A stretch of 64,000 nt of DNA, from NCBI GenBank assembly GCA_025459175.1, contig JALORC010000045.1, positions 1-64,000 on the forward strand, read 5' to 3'. Positions 9,226 through 18,291 of this stretch are shown here, in pieces. The notes under the pieces are model-generated. The model was given only the letters and a program-made list of their open reading frames with translations, was not told where the DNA came from and ran no database searches. Origin of the DNA: Planctomycetota bacterium. GTDB lineage: Bacteria; Planctomycetota; UBA1135; UBA2386. Numbering within the stretch: position 1 is the stretch's first letter; every line of letters begins with the position of its first letter. Position numbers and translations under genes: made by a program.

Positions 9226-10023
9226 ATGAACTGGTGCATGAACGGGAACGAGCCGCCGGAAGGCGCCGCGCCGGGTGAAGCATCCGGGGGCGATCCGCCA
9301 ACAGCGAATGGCGCTGACCTGGTTCGGCTCGAGGTCGCCAGGTTGCGTGGGGTCGCGGCATTGGCGTCGACGCTGATGCACGACCTCAACAACCATCTGA
9401 ACAGCTGCCTCGCGCTGGCGATGGTGGCCCGGCCACAGCTGCAGGACCCGGTCGACATCACGCTGCACGACGACCTGTGCCGCGGCGTGCAGCAGGGCGC
9501 CGGTCTCGCCCGCGCGATGGTCGGGTTGCTGCAGCGCCTGCCGCGGTTGCCGCGCGAGGTGGTGCCGGCGGTGCAGTTGCTCGACGGCGCGCTCGCGGCG
9601 ATCACCAAGGTCGCGCAGCAACGCGAGGTGCAGCTGCAGGTCGTGCGGGCGCCGGAGCTGCCGCGCGTGCGCACCGTCGTCGCCGAGGCGACCAGTGCGC
9701 TGCTGCTGACGTTCTCGGCGTTGGTGGCGGCGAAGCCGTCGCGGCTCGAGGTGATCGGCGACGAAGCCGTGCTGTCGCTCGCCGGCGGCCGCCCCCGCCG
9801 GTGTGCGCGCGTGCGCGTGCTGGCCGTCGGCATCAACCCGCATGCTGCCGCCGAGATCGCGGTGGCGCTGGCGGGTGCGGGCAGCCTCGGCGTCCGCGCG
9901 GGTCTCGATCGCGGTGGTCTGTTGCAGGCCGCGATCGCGCAGCGAGTGCTCGGTGGCGACCTGGTGGCGGTATCTCACCGCGACGGGATCGAACTCGTGC
10001 TCGGCTGGCCGGCCTCCGGCTGA
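9226..10023 (+). CDS. Histidine-kinase-like protein with H-box but no clear ATPase domain
   Basis: A 265-residue soluble protein. Residues around 45-60 read LMHDLNNHLNSCLALAM, the pattern of a histidine kinase phospho-acceptor helix (HDLNN). The C-terminal half has the length of a HATPase domain, but no N, G1 or G2 box is visible. It may be a phosphotransfer or pseudo-kinase protein. ATG 9226 is chosen; GTG 9220 and ATG 9238 are alternatives. Its last 49 bases overlap the 3' end of the convergent transglutaminase gene. No receiver gene lies next to it. Confidence 0.55.
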   Translation: MNWCMNGNEPPEGAAPGEASGGDPPTANGADLVRLEVARLRGVAALASTLMHDLNNHLNSCLALAMVARPQLQDPVDITLHDDLCRGVQQGAGLARAMVGLLQRLPRLPREVVPAVQLLDGALAAITKVAQQREVQLQVVRAPELPRVRTVVAEATSALLLTFSALVAAKPSRLEVIGDEAVLSLAGGRPRRCARVRVLAVGINPHAAAEIAVALAGAGSLGVRAGLDRGGLLQAAIAQRVLGGDLVAVSHRDGIELVLGWPASG

Positions 10024-12041
10024 TCGTCCGCGCGCGGCGCGAGCGGCGGCAGCGCCTCGGCGGCGGCGATGCCGAGCTGCAGGCGTTCGCGATGCGCGGC
10101 GTCGAGCTGGCGGCCGCCGAAGCGCACTTCCTGGTAGGCGAGGAACGCGTCGGCGACCGCCGCCGGCAGCCGCTGCTCGGCCCGCAGTGCGGCGGCGAAG
10201 CGTTCGAGCGTCGCGCCGCGCGCGCGACGATGGCCGCTCTGCGCCAGCGCCTGCAGCAGCTGCCCCAGCAGTCGCCGCGCCGTGCGGTCGACGGCGGCGG
10301 TGGTGGTCTTCTTCGATGCCGTGTGCGGCCACGGCACCAGCGCCGAGCCGAGCGCCAGCAGCAGCACCAGCGCCAGCACCCACGGCTGCACCACGAACGC
10401 CACCGCGCGCGACAGCAGGTCGGCGACGCCGTTCGCCGCTTCGTCCGGCCGCCGTGGTTGCTCGAGATCGCCGCTCTCGTCGAGCCGCGACGGCGTGCGC
10501 TGGCCGCGTTCGGCCGGCGGCGTCGGGTCGAAGATCACGAAGCCGCGACCGACGAACGGCACCTCGACCCACGCGTGCGCGTGCTGCGAGCCGAACATGC
10601 GCGCGCCGGCCTGCCGCGGATCGGGATCGCCGCCGTAGAGCCCGACGCCGATGCGGCACGGGATGCCACGCAGCCGCAGCAGCAGCGCCGCCGCGGAGGC
10701 GAAGTGCATGCAGTAGCCGCGCCGGGTGCCGTCGGCGAACAGGAAGTTTTCGATCGCGTGCGCGAACGGCCCGCTCGGCTCGATGCGGTCGTAGCGGCAG
10801 CGGTTGGCCAGTTCGGCGGCGATGCGTGACATCGCCGGCAGCGGCTGCGCGTCGACCTGCCACTCGTCCAGCAGCGCCGCGAAGCGTTCGCGCGGCATCG
10901 CCGCGGGCAGCCCGAGCAGCCCCATCGCCGCGGCCTGCGGATCGAGCGGCAGGTCGTGCGGCGGTTGCCCGAGCACCTGGTAGCCGACCGTGTAGTCGCT
11001 GAGCTCGGCGCCGGGCACCTGCCGCAGCCACTCGCGCCGCTCGTCGATCTGCAGCTTGCCGATGCCATTGATCTCGAACGTCGACGGCGGCACGAACACG
11101 AAGTTGCGGGCGCCGGCGAAGCGTTCGATGTCGAGCCACTGCCTCGGCAGCTGCGGCAGCGGGCGGCGCAGCCGGTGGCTGTCGAGCAGCGTCGGCGCCT
11201 TCAGCTGCAGCGGGCCGAGCTGCCAGCTGTCGAGATCGGCGACGGTGAAGAAGCCCGAGCGCAGGTAGAGCTCGCGCGGCACCGGGCCGCCTTCGGGATT
11301 GGTGACGCGCACCAGCTGTTCGCCGGTGAGTTCCGACAGCACGCCGCGGCTGCCGTCGAGCTGGAACGAGTCGTCGAGGCCGGGGCGCCGCGCGGCCGAG
11401 CCGGGCCGTTCGGTCGCCGCGTCCGGTCGCAGCCGCGACGGCTGCGGCAGCAGGTCGAGCGAGCGTTCGATCGCGAGCGTGCAGACGAGGCAACCGAGCA
11501 CCAGCGAGCCGATCGCGGCGCCGGCACCGCTGCGCAGTGCGGCGGTCCGGTGCGCTACCGGTCGCGCCACGGCGTGCGCGGCCAGGTGGCTGGTGGCCCG
11601 CAGCGACAGACAGGCGAACACCGCGTAGCCGGCGATCAGCGGGCGATTCACACCGCCGAGGATCACGCCGACCAGCAGCACGCAGAAGCTCAGGAACAGG
11701 GCCAGCGCGCGATCGGCGTCGGTGTGCCGCGCGGTGGCGAAGCCGAGCGGCGGCATGATCGTGCACGCGAGCGCCGCCGGCCGCGTCATCGGGCCTTCGC
11801 ACCACAGCGCCAGCCAGCACGCCGTCGCCTGCAGCAGCACCGCGACCACGGCGCGCAGCCACGGCCGCTGCAGGCGTTCGCGCAGCAAGCCGAGCAGCGC
11901 ACCGGGGACCAGGAACGCGAGCAGCCAGCCCGGCGGCAGGTCCGTCGCCGGCAGGTTGGCCACCGCGAACAGCGTGCAGCCGAGCAGCAGCGCGGCCGCG
12001 ACGCGCCGCGCCCGCCCGGTGGCCCCGAGCTGGTGCCTCAT
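9975..12041 (-). CDS. Membrane-anchored transglutaminase-like protein (TgpA-type)
   Basis: A 688-residue protein. The first ~210 residues hold several hydrophobic segments, followed by a large soluble part with a transglutaminase core: Cys in RRGYCMHFASA (about 443), His in SQHAHAWVEV (about 489) and Asp in FDPTPP (about 504). One further membrane helix follows (VVQPWVLALVLLLALGSAL), then a helical tail. This is the layout of TgpA-type proteins that accompany DUF58 and MoxR genes; the peptide substrate is unknown. ATG 12041 overlaps the DUF58 stop as ATGA. The ORF track's longer version runs through the DUF58 gene in another frame. Confidence 0.88.
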   Translation of the reverse strand: MRHQLGATGRARRVAAALLLGCTLFAVANLPATDLPPGWLLAFLVPGALLGLLRERLQRPWLRAVVAVLLQATACWLALWCEGPMTRPAALACTIMPPLGFATARHTDADRALALFLSFCVLLVGVILGGVNRPLIAGYAVFACLSLRATSHLAAHAVARPVAHRTAALRSGAGAAIGSLVLGCLVCTLAIERSLDLLPQPSRLRPDAATERPGSAARRPGLDDSFQLDGSRGVLSELTGEQLVRVTNPEGGPVPRELYLRSGFFTVADLDSWQLGPLQLKAPTLLDSHRLRRPLPQLPRQWLDIERFAGARNFVFVPPSTFEINGIGKLQIDERREWLRQVPGAELSDYTVGYQVLGQPPHDLPLDPQAAAMGLLGLPAAMPRERFAALLDEWQVDAQPLPAMSRIAAELANRCRYDRIEPSGPFAHAIENFLFADGTRRGYCMHFASAAALLLRLRGIPCRIGVGLYGGDPDPRQAGARMFGSQHAHAWVEVPFVGRGFVIFDPTPPAERGQRTPSRLDESGDLEQPRRPDEAANGVADLLSRAVAFVVQPWVLALVLLLALGSALVPWPHTASKKTTTAAVDRTARRLLGQLLQALAQSGHRRARGATLERFAAALRAEQRLPAAVADAFLAYQEVRFGGRQLDAAHRERLQLGIAAAEALPPLAPRADDQPEAGQPSTSSIPSR

Positions 12042-13111
12042 TCGAACTCTCCGTCGACGAGGGTGACGACACCGGACATCGCGGCGAACTCGGGGGCCGC
12101 GAGGTAGGCGCCGGCGGGGATCCAGAAGCAGTGCGGCATCTGCTGCACCGCCGCGAACAGTTCCGGCGGCAGCGTGCGGTGCGGCGACGGGCCGGCTTCG
12201 GCCAGCAGCGTCAGCAGTTCGCGTTCCTGCAGCGGGCCGCGCACGTCGATCGTGGCGGGCTCCTCGCCGAGCACCAGCACCAGCGCATCGCTGCCGCGCG
12301 CGCGCAGCAGCGCCAACATCGTCGCGCAGGCGCCGAGGCTCCATTCGAAGCGGCGCTGGCCCTGCGACAACGGGCGGCCCGGCGGTCGCCGCAGGTCGAG
12401 CACGATGCCGACCGAGCGCGGCAGGCGGCCGTGGTTGACCCGCCGCACCAGCGTGCCGAGCGCAGCGCTGCGCAGCGCGTGCACCAGCCGCACGTCCTCC
12501 TCGGCCTGGTGTTCGCGCAGCGAGTGGAACTCGGGCCCGGGCAGCGGCGAGCGGTCGTCGGCCGACCATTCGCTGGTGTCGGTCGCCGGCACCAGGTTCG
12601 GGTGCAGGCTCACGCGCGCCGGTTCGGTGACCAGGTCGCTGCGGACCCGGACCACCGAGCGGGTGCGGAACATGCCCAGCGGCCAGTGCGACACCAGCAC
12701 GAACACGCGCTCGAGCACGTGGCTGCGCAGCGGGCTGCGTTGGCGCAGTTCCACGCGGCACGGTTCGCCGGCCCGCAGTTCGGGCAGCAGTGCCGCCGGT
12801 TCGGTGCGCATCGTGCGCGGTTCGGCGAGCATGCACTCGCGCAGCGGTCGGCGACCGCGATGGGTGAGCTGCACCGACTCGGTGAACACCGCGCCGGCCG
12901 TGGTCCGCCGCGGCGCCACGTGGATCTCGGTGCGATCGAGCCGGCGCTGCTTGGCGACGAAGTCGACCACCAGCGGGGTCGCGAGCAGCGCCGCCGCGAG
13001 CCGCGCGTTCGCGTCGCCGCCGAGCCACGACGCTCCTGCCGCCAACGCCGCCAGCCACGCCAGCACCCGGCCGCGCAGGGTCAGCTCGAGGGTGCTGTTG
13101 GCGAGGGCCAT
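12038..13111 (-). CDS. DUF58 / von Willebrand A-like protein
   Basis: A 357-residue protein with an N-terminal hydrophobic pair (LAWLAALAAGASWLG and the helix after it), then the DUF58 hallmark region: GPEFHSLREHQAEEDVRLVHALRSAA, close to the family pattern G.EF...R.Y..GD..R.I.W..SA, and an A-domain-like strand (SVGIVLDLR). The family usually works with a MoxR AAA ATPase; the molecular job is mostly unproven. ATG 13111 was chosen over the longer ORF because the membrane segment follows it closely. It lies 31 bases after the MoxR gene and overlaps the transglutaminase start. Confidence 0.85.
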   Translation of the reverse strand: MALANSTLELTLRGRVLAWLAALAAGASWLGGDANARLAAALLATPLVVDFVAKQRRLDRTEIHVAPRRTTAGAVFTESVQLTHRGRRPLRECMLAEPRTMRTEPAALLPELRAGEPCRVELRQRSPLRSHVLERVFVLVSHWPLGMFRTRSVVRVRSDLVTEPARVSLHPNLVPATDTSEWSADDRSPLPGPEFHSLREHQAEEDVRLVHALRSAALGTLVRRVNHGRLPRSVGIVLDLRRPPGRPLSQGQRRFEWSLGACATMLALLRARGSDALVLVLGEEPATIDVRGPLQERELLTLLAEAGPSPHRTLPPELFAAVQQMPHCFWIPAGAYLAAPEFAAMSGVVTLVDGEFE

Positions 13112-13142
13112 CTTGGTGGTCGGGGAAGGGGCCGGGGCGCGC

Positions 13143-14078
13143 TCACTCCGGCAGCGGCGTCTCGGCGAGGATCTCGTGCAGCAGCCCGGCGGCACTGCCG
13201 CCGCGGGTGCTCAGCCGATGGCCGAACGCCGGCACCAGCAGCGCGCGCACGTCATCGGGCACCACGAAGTCGCGCCCGTGCACGAACGCGCGTGCGCGGC
13301 AGGCGCGGTGCAGCGCCTGCGCGCCGCGGGTGCTGACGCCCTGCGCGATCTGGCCGTGGGTGCGGGTGCGATTGGCCAGCTGCACCATGAACGCGACCAG
13401 TTCGCGGTCGCAGCGCACCGCATCGACCGCGCCCCGCGCCCCCAGCAGGGCATCACGGCCGGCGATCGGGCGGATGTCGTCGGCGAGCCGGTGGCCGTCC
13501 TCGCGCGCGACCACTTCGATCTCGTGCTCGGGATCGAGGTGGCCGATCTGCAGACACAGCAGGAAGCGATCGAGTTGGTTCTCCGGCAGCGGATAGGTGC
13601 CGGCCGCGGTCAGCGGGTTCTGGGTCGCGATGACGAAGAACGGATCCGGCAGCGCATGGCTCTGGCGGTCGATGGTGACCCGCCGTTCGGCCATGCACTC
13701 GAGCAGCGCCGACTGGGTGCGCGGGGGCGTGCGGTTGAGTTCGTCGGCGAGCAGCACCGAGGTGAACACCGGGCCCTGGCGGAACGTCAGTTCGCCGGTC
13801 TTCGGCTGATAGATCTGCGCGCCGAGGATGTCGCTCGGCAGCAGGTCGGCGGTGCACTGCAGGCGCTGGAACGGCAGGTCCAGCGCTTTGGCCAGGCTGC
13901 GCGCGAGCAGCGTCTTGCCGACGCCGGGCTGGTCCTCGATCAGCACGTGGCCGCCGGCGAACAGCGCCACCAGCGCGAGTTCGATCGTGTCCTCCTTGCC
14001 GCGCAGACTCTGGCCGATGGTGTCGAGGAGCTGTTGCGCGAGTGGGGACATCCGGTGGGGGCGGGGGACGGGGCGCAT
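13143..14078 (-). CDS. MoxR-family AAA+ ATPase
   Basis: A 311-residue cytosolic ATPase of normal MoxR length. Walker A is DQPGVGKTLLARSL (about 49-62), Walker B is VLLADELNRTPP, a sensor-type segment FVIATQNP follows, and the lid reads GVSTRGAQALHRACRARAFVHGRD. MoxR proteins act as chaperone-like ATPases for partner proteins with vWA or DUF58 domains, and the next two genes fit that. ATG 14078 has a GAGG four bases upstream on the minus strand; ATG 14051 is an alternative. The gene is divergent from the ornithine-cyclodeaminase-type gene across about 160 bases. Confidence 0.93.
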   Translation of the reverse strand: MRPVPRPHRMSPLAQQLLDTIGQSLRGKEDTIELALVALFAGGHVLIEDQPGVGKTLLARSLAKALDLPFQRLQCTADLLPSDILGAQIYQPKTGELTFRQGPVFTSVLLADELNRTPPRTQSALLECMAERRVTIDRQSHALPDPFFVIATQNPLTAAGTYPLPENQLDRFLLCLQIGHLDPEHEIEVVAREDGHRLADDIRPIAGRDALLGARGAVDAVRCDRELVAFMVQLANRTRTHGQIAQGVSTRGAQALHRACRARAFVHGRDFVVPDDVRALLVPAFGHRLSTRGGSAAGLLHEILAETPLPE

Positions 14079-14226
14079 GCTACCTCGTGGCGGGAGCGGG
14101 AGGAGGGCGGGCCCGATCCGTCGTCACGGGTGCTCCGGCCGCAGGGCCGACGGCAGCCAACGGTGCCGTGCCGCTACCGGTTCAGCGCCGTCCGCTTGAA
14201 GCTTCCCAGCCGCCCCCGGGGGCCGC

Positions 14227-14232
14227 TACCCT
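14227..14232 (+). promoter_or_regulatory. -10-like TACCCT close to a GTG start
   Basis: TACCCT (TAnnnT) ends seven bases before GTG 14239, and no Shine-Dalgarno sequence is visible. If this is the -10 element, transcription would start at or near the GTG, giving a leaderless mRNA. Similar hexamers at comparable or larger distances are TAGGAT (17508-17503, minus), TATCCT (34302-34307) and TAGGCT (22678-22683). Confidence 0.35.
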
Positions 14233-14238
14233 CGCCGC

Positions 14239-15471
14239 GTGAGCAAGCTGATCATCGCCACGTTCCAGGCCAAGGGCCATCTGATCGACTCCGGGCTCCT
14301 CTCCGATGCGCTCGAGGCCGTGCAGGCCGCCGGCGCCACCTACCGGGTCGTCCGGCTCGACATCGGCAAGCAGCGGCACGACGAGAGCCAGCTCGAGCTC
14401 GAGGTGCAGGCGCCCAACAAGAAGGCGTTCGACCGCCTGCGCGCCGACCTGATGTCGCTCGGCCTCAGCGAGACCGAGACCCAGGACGCGACCTTCGCCG
14501 AGGTCGACATCGCCGGCACCGCGCCGGAGGGCTTCTACTCGACCACCAACCTGGTGACCGAGGTGCGCGTCGGGGGCCAGTGGATCCAGGTGCAGAACCA
14601 GCGCATGGACGCCACCGTCGTCGACGACCAGGGCACGCTGCGCTGCATCAAGCTGCGCGACCTGAAGCAGGGCATGAAGCTGGTGGTGGGGTTCACCGGC
14701 ATCCGGGTGACGCCGCACACGACCCGCAAGCTGCAGGAAGGCAAGTTCGGCTTCATGCAGGGCGGGGTCAGCAGCGAGCGGCGGCTCGAGGCCCAGGTCG
14801 AGGAGGTCGCGCGCGAGTGGAAGCGCGTGCGCGCCGAGGGCCGCAAGGTGATCCTGGTCGCCGGGCCGGTCGTCGTGCACGTCGGCGCCGCGCCGACGCT
14901 GGCGGCGATCCTGAAGGCCGGTCTGGTCGACGGTCTGCTGAGTGGCAATGCGCTCGCGGTGCACGACATCGAGGTCGCGCTCTACGGCACCAGCCTCGGC
15001 GTCGAGTTGCAGAACGGCCGGCCGTCGGTGCACGGGCACATGCACCACATGCGCGCGATCAACACGATCCGGCGCGCCGGCAGCATCCAGGCCGCGGTGC
15101 AGAAGAAGGTGCTGAAGACCGGCGTCATGCACGCGTGCGTGCAGGCGAAGGTGCCGTTCTGTCTCGCCGGTTCGATCCGCGACGACGGTCCGCTGCCCGA
15201 CACGGAGATGGACCTGATCAAGGCGCAGGAGGGTTACGCGAAGATCCTCGAGAACGCCGGGCTGGTGGTGATCCTGAGTTCGATGCTGCACGGCATCGGC
15301 ACCGGCAACATGATCGCGGCGGATGTGCTGACGGTGTGCGTCGACATCCACCCGGCGGTGGTCAGCAAGTTGAGTGATCGTGGTTCGGCGCAGAGCCAGG
15401 GCATCGTCACCGATGTCGGTGCGTTCCTGGCCGTGCTGGCGGCGCAGCTCGGGGTCGCGGTCAAGGCCTGA
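14239..15471 (+). CDS. Ornithine cyclodeaminase / LOR-SDH-like protein (TIGR00300-type)
   Basis: A 410-residue cytosolic protein with the two-part layout of the TIGR00300 family. An N-terminal LOR/SDH conserved region (about 1-180) contains EFYST-like EGFYSTTN and the VAGPVVVH transition. A C-terminal Rossmann-like part contains GNALAVHDIE, LYGTSLG, HGHMHHMRAINTI and DDGPLPDTEMD. Archaeal and cyanobacterial relatives act in ornithine/arginine breakdown (ornithine to proline plus ammonia); some cyanobacterial proteins fuse this part to an arginine-degrading domain, which is absent here. Start is GTG 14239 with no Shine-Dalgarno. Stand-alone gene. Confidence 0.85.
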   Translation: MSKLIIATFQAKGHLIDSGLLSDALEAVQAAGATYRVVRLDIGKQRHDESQLELEVQAPNKKAFDRLRADLMSLGLSETETQDATFAEVDIAGTAPEGFYSTTNLVTEVRVGGQWIQVQNQRMDATVVDDQGTLRCIKLRDLKQGMKLVVGFTGIRVTPHTTRKLQEGKFGFMQGGVSSERRLEAQVEEVAREWKRVRAEGRKVILVAGPVVVHVGAAPTLAAILKAGLVDGLLSGNALAVHDIEVALYGTSLGVELQNGRPSVHGHMHHMRAINTIRRAGSIQAAVQKKVLKTGVMHACVQAKVPFCLAGSIRDDGPLPDTEMDLIKAQEGYAKILENAGLVVILSSMLHGIGTGNMIAADVLTVCVDIHPAVVSKLSDRGSAQSQGIVTDVGAFLAVLAAQLGVAVKA

Positions 15472-15601
15472 GTCGGGCGTGGTAAAACGGTGTGGTTCGG
15501 CCCGCTGCGTCCGCTGCCCGCTGCGATCCAGGATCAGACCGAGGTCGCGCGTGTGCTCGGGGTGGTAGGGCTGCCGGTGCGTGACGTGATGACGCCAACC
15601 G

Positions 15602-17494
15602 TCACTTGGCCGCGGCAGCGGTCACGACGAGCTCACCCAAGTTGCGCCGTTCGCCTGCAGACAGCGTGAACGGCCCGAACTCGACCGCTCGTTCGAAATC
15701 GATCTGGAGCACGAGCTCGTACGTGCCGGGCGGCAGCGGCCGGCTGTCGAAAGTGCCGTCCGCGCGCGGTCTCTCGAGCGACCGCAGGATCGGCGTGACA
15801 CCGACGCGACGCACTTGGAGGCCGAGCGAGGTGGCGGGCGTATCCAGGCGGATGCGCCCGCACAGAGTCGCGCCGGACGTCGACGAGGACTCGATTCGCA
15901 ACACCACGCCGGAGGACGGGCACGGCACGACCGCCACCGCTGGCGTGTCCACGGCGGAATCCTCCCAGCGCACGTCGATCTCGACGACGCCTTCGGAGTA
16001 GCACGCGAGCGAGAACGACCCGTCGTCGCCCGTCTGCTGGCGTTTGGATGCCGGCCGACGGGTCCCCGGCTCGCGACCCTGAACCCACACCCCGACGGCG
16101 GCTGAGCCTCGCTCGTCGAGCACGCGGCCGTTGATGCGCGGCGCCGGTCGGAGCACGAAGTCGTGCTTCGATCCGCCCATCGAGGCCTCGGCCACGCACG
16201 AGACGGCCGACATCCCGTCGGCGGATGCACGCAGACGCACGCTGCCCAGCGGCAATCCCGTGAGGTGATAGGCTCCGTCCGAATCGCTGTAGGCTACGGG
16301 GGTCGTCTCGTCATGCGGGAGTCGGTCCGTGCATTGCACGGCGACATCGGACAACGGCGAGCCATCCGGGCCACGCACGACGCCTGCGACGTGAGCGGCG
16401 TCGGGCAGACGCAGGACGACGGTTGCCGTCTGGCCCCGCACCAGAGTCACTTCCTGCTCGACGCGCGGTTGGTCAACGGTCCACGCCGCGATGGTTGTCG
16501 TACCCGGAGTCTGACCGGCAATGACGAAGGCACCGTCGCGGTCGCTGACAGTGCAGACGCGCTGCCAGGCCAACGCCGAAATGCCGACCCGCACGGGACG
16601 CCAACGCGCACCCTCGCGGCTCATCGCGACAACGGAAGCACCCTCGACCGGCAATCCGCGTGCATCCACGATGCGTCCGTGGATCGTGGCGCCACCGTCA
16701 CCCACGACGAGATCGAGCTGCACTGCGCCGTCCCGCACGGCCTCGTCGCCCAGGACGTAGAGCGCCGAGGCTGCGTGACCCTCCGCTCGTGCTCCGAGAA
16801 ACGAACGGTGCGCGAGATGACGCACCGTGTAACGCCCCTCGGCGTCGCTGACGGCCCGCGGCGACGTTCGGATCCGGTGCTGCACCGTCGTCGGTGGTGC
16901 CGAGTAGACCAGGGCCCCGCCCACGGGTGTACCGGCCGGATCGAGCACGCGACCGGACACGGTCACGTCCGCCTCGAGCACGAAGGTCACTTCGGCCACG
17001 GCGCCAGGGCGCACGGTGATGCGCCGCGACGCACCGTTCGCAAGCGCGACCGTCGTTGACACCGCAGTCGTGCCGGTCATTTGCAGGCGCGTGGTCCACA
17101 CACCATCCACTGCCGTGGCGCCCAAGGCGCGGTGCGGAGGGGCGGCGTGTACCACGACGGCGACGTCCATGCCCTCCACGGGTGTGCCGCGCGCGTCGTG
17201 CACCAGCACACGCAGATCGGTCACCACGTCGATGATCGATGTGGGTTCGGGATGCTCGGCGACCGTGGGCTCGAGCGCCGCGGTGGCGCGTTGGGGCTCC
17301 GTCGGCCCATCCGTCGTGGCCTCCGGACCGGTCGATTCCTGCGAGGGCGACAGCTCTACGTCGACCACGACGGGAGCCATCGTGTCACCGCTTGGCCAGC
17401 ACGCGAGAATCAATGCCGCGAGCACCGGCACCACCAGACATGAGCTACGCCATGCGCGCGCCGACTTGCCCGGAGTTTTGACGCCAGCCCGCAT
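15602..17494 (-). CDS. Exported protein with carboxypeptidase-regulatory-like repeats
   Basis: A 630-residue protein. ATG 17494 is chosen because it lies directly before a membrane segment (SCLVVPVLAALILACWP) and eight bases after a TAGGAT hexamer; the longer ORF start has neither. After a Thr/Glu/Pro-rich linker come at least five beta-sandwich repeats with the usual pattern, e.g. VSGRVLDPAGTPVGGALVYS, IHGRIVDARGLPVEGASVVA, VAGVVRGPDGSPLSDVAVQC and INGRVLDERGSAAVGVWVQG. No catalytic site is seen. An anchored extracytoplasmic structural or binding protein is inferred. Divergent from the zinc-ribbon gene. Confidence 0.8.
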   Translation of the reverse strand: MRAGVKTPGKSARAWRSSCLVVPVLAALILACWPSGDTMAPVVVDVELSPSQESTGPEATTDGPTEPQRATAALEPTVAEHPEPTSIIDVVTDLRVLVHDARGTPVEGMDVAVVVHAAPPHRALGATAVDGVWTTRLQMTGTTAVSTTVALANGASRRITVRPGAVAEVTFVLEADVTVSGRVLDPAGTPVGGALVYSAPPTTVQHRIRTSPRAVSDAEGRYTVRHLAHRSFLGARAEGHAASALYVLGDEAVRDGAVQLDLVVGDGGATIHGRIVDARGLPVEGASVVAMSREGARWRPVRVGISALAWQRVCTVSDRDGAFVIAGQTPGTTTIAAWTVDQPRVEQEVTLVRGQTATVVLRLPDAAHVAGVVRGPDGSPLSDVAVQCTDRLPHDETTPVAYSDSDGAYHLTGLPLGSVRLRASADGMSAVSCVAEASMGGSKHDFVLRPAPRINGRVLDERGSAAVGVWVQGREPGTRRPASKRQQTGDDGSFSLACYSEGVVEIDVRWEDSAVDTPAVAVVPCPSSGVVLRIESSSTSGATLCGRIRLDTPATSLGLQVRRVGVTPILRSLERPRADGTFDSRPLPPGTYELVLQIDFERAVEFGPFTLSAGERRNLGELVVTAAAAK

Positions 17495-17502
17495 ATGCCT
17501 GG

Positions 17503-17508
17503 ATCCTA
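17503..17508 (-). promoter_or_regulatory. -10-like TAGGAT upstream of 17494 start
   Basis: On the minus strand TAGGAT is followed by eight bases and then ATG 17494. This is a good -10 match for a GC-rich genome and would give a very short or absent leader. No convincing -35 element was found. Confidence 0.35.
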
Positions 17509-17651
17509 TTCCATCGTCACGCAGCGGCAGTGCCTTTAGGCGGCTCTGCTCCCGTCTACCCACCGCACCCGAACGAACTGCCGTGTTGCAATCTTCTCGC
17601 CGCGGCGGCGCAAGGCACACGCCGCGCGTCCGCACGGCAGGAGAACGAACT

Positions 17652-18224
17652 ATGCGACGACTCGTCCATCCGCATCACTCGACCCATCGGCGCGGCCTGC
17701 GCGCGCTCGGCGTCGTGCTCACCGGGCTCGGTGGCTGCCTGACGGTGATCGGCATGGTCTCGTTCTTCTCGGCCTTCGGTGGCGGCGGCTTCTCTGCCTC
17801 CGGTGGCAGCAGCGGCCCGCAGTTGTTCTGGTGCGCGTTCCTTGGTCTGCCGCTGATGGGTGTCGGCACCGTGCTGCTGAAGCTCGGGTATCTCGGCAGC
17901 GTCGCCCGCTACGTCGCCAGCGAGACGGCCCCGGTCGCGGCCGACACGCTCGACTACGTGGCGCGCGCCAGCACGGTCGGGCTGCGCGAAGTGGCCGGAG
18001 CGATCGGTGCTGGCCTGCGGGGTGCGCCGACCGGCGCGGCGCAGGCGACCCAAGCGACGCAGCCTTGTGGCAACTGCCGCGCGCCGCAGCGCCTCGACGC
18101 GAACTTCTGCGATCGCTGCGGCACCGCGATGACCCCGGTCGGCGCGTGTGCACGCTGCCATCACCAGAACGACGCCGCGGCGCGCTTCTGTCGCAGCTGC
18201 GGAGCGGGGCTGACGGCGGGCTGA
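17652..18224 (+). CDS. Membrane protein with double zinc ribbon
   Basis: A 190-residue protein. ATG 17652 has an AGGAG eight bases upstream, which fixes the start inside a longer ORF. Two hydrophobic segments (about 14-37 and 50-75) are separated by a Gly/Ser-rich loop. An amphipathic helical region follows, then two C-terminal zinc ribbons: CGNC...CDRCG and CARC...CRSCG. The double ribbon resembles DZANK-type modules, which usually mediate protein or nucleic-acid contacts; the partner here is unknown. A 141-bp piece covering the linker up to the first ribbon is duplicated at 19722..19862. Confidence 0.8.
   Translation: MRRLVHPHHSTHRRGLRALGVVLTGLGGCLTVIGMVSFFSAFGGGGFSASGGSSGPQLFWCAFLGLPLMGVGTVLLKLGYLGSVARYVASETAPVAADTLDYVARASTVGLREVAGAIGAGLRGAPTGAAQATQATQPCGNCRAPQRLDANFCDRCGTAMTPVGACARCHHQNDAAARFCRSCGAGLTAG
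17935..18075 (+). repeat. 141-bp segment duplicated at 19722..19862 (copy inside intact gene)
   Basis: This segment, from GTCGCGGCCGACACG to TGTGGCAAC, is colinear with 19722..19862 with six mismatches by eye and no gaps. Here it codes for the linker and the first Cys pair of the zinc-ribbon protein. Confidence 0.9.
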
Positions 18225-18258
18225 ACGGGCCGCGCGCGAGTTGGTCCTTGGCTGCAGC

Positions 18259-18286
18259 TCGAACCGCCCGCTCAGCGGTAGGCTGT
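18259..18286 (+). repeat. 28-bp intergenic repeat, copy 1
   Basis: The 28-base stretch beginning TCGAACCGCCCGCTC and ending CGGTAGGCTGT matches 22658..22685 except at two or three positions in the middle. It includes a TAGGCT hexamer that looks like a -10 element in copy 2, but here it sits between convergent genes, and the gene to its right is on the opposite strand. Confidence 0.6.
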
Positions 18287-18291
18287 CGCAT

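Noticed and set aside
15472-15601. Short ORF after the ornithine-cyclodeaminase-type gene
   Set aside because: No start with a ribosome site, no family similarity and it is read partly inside the preceding gene.
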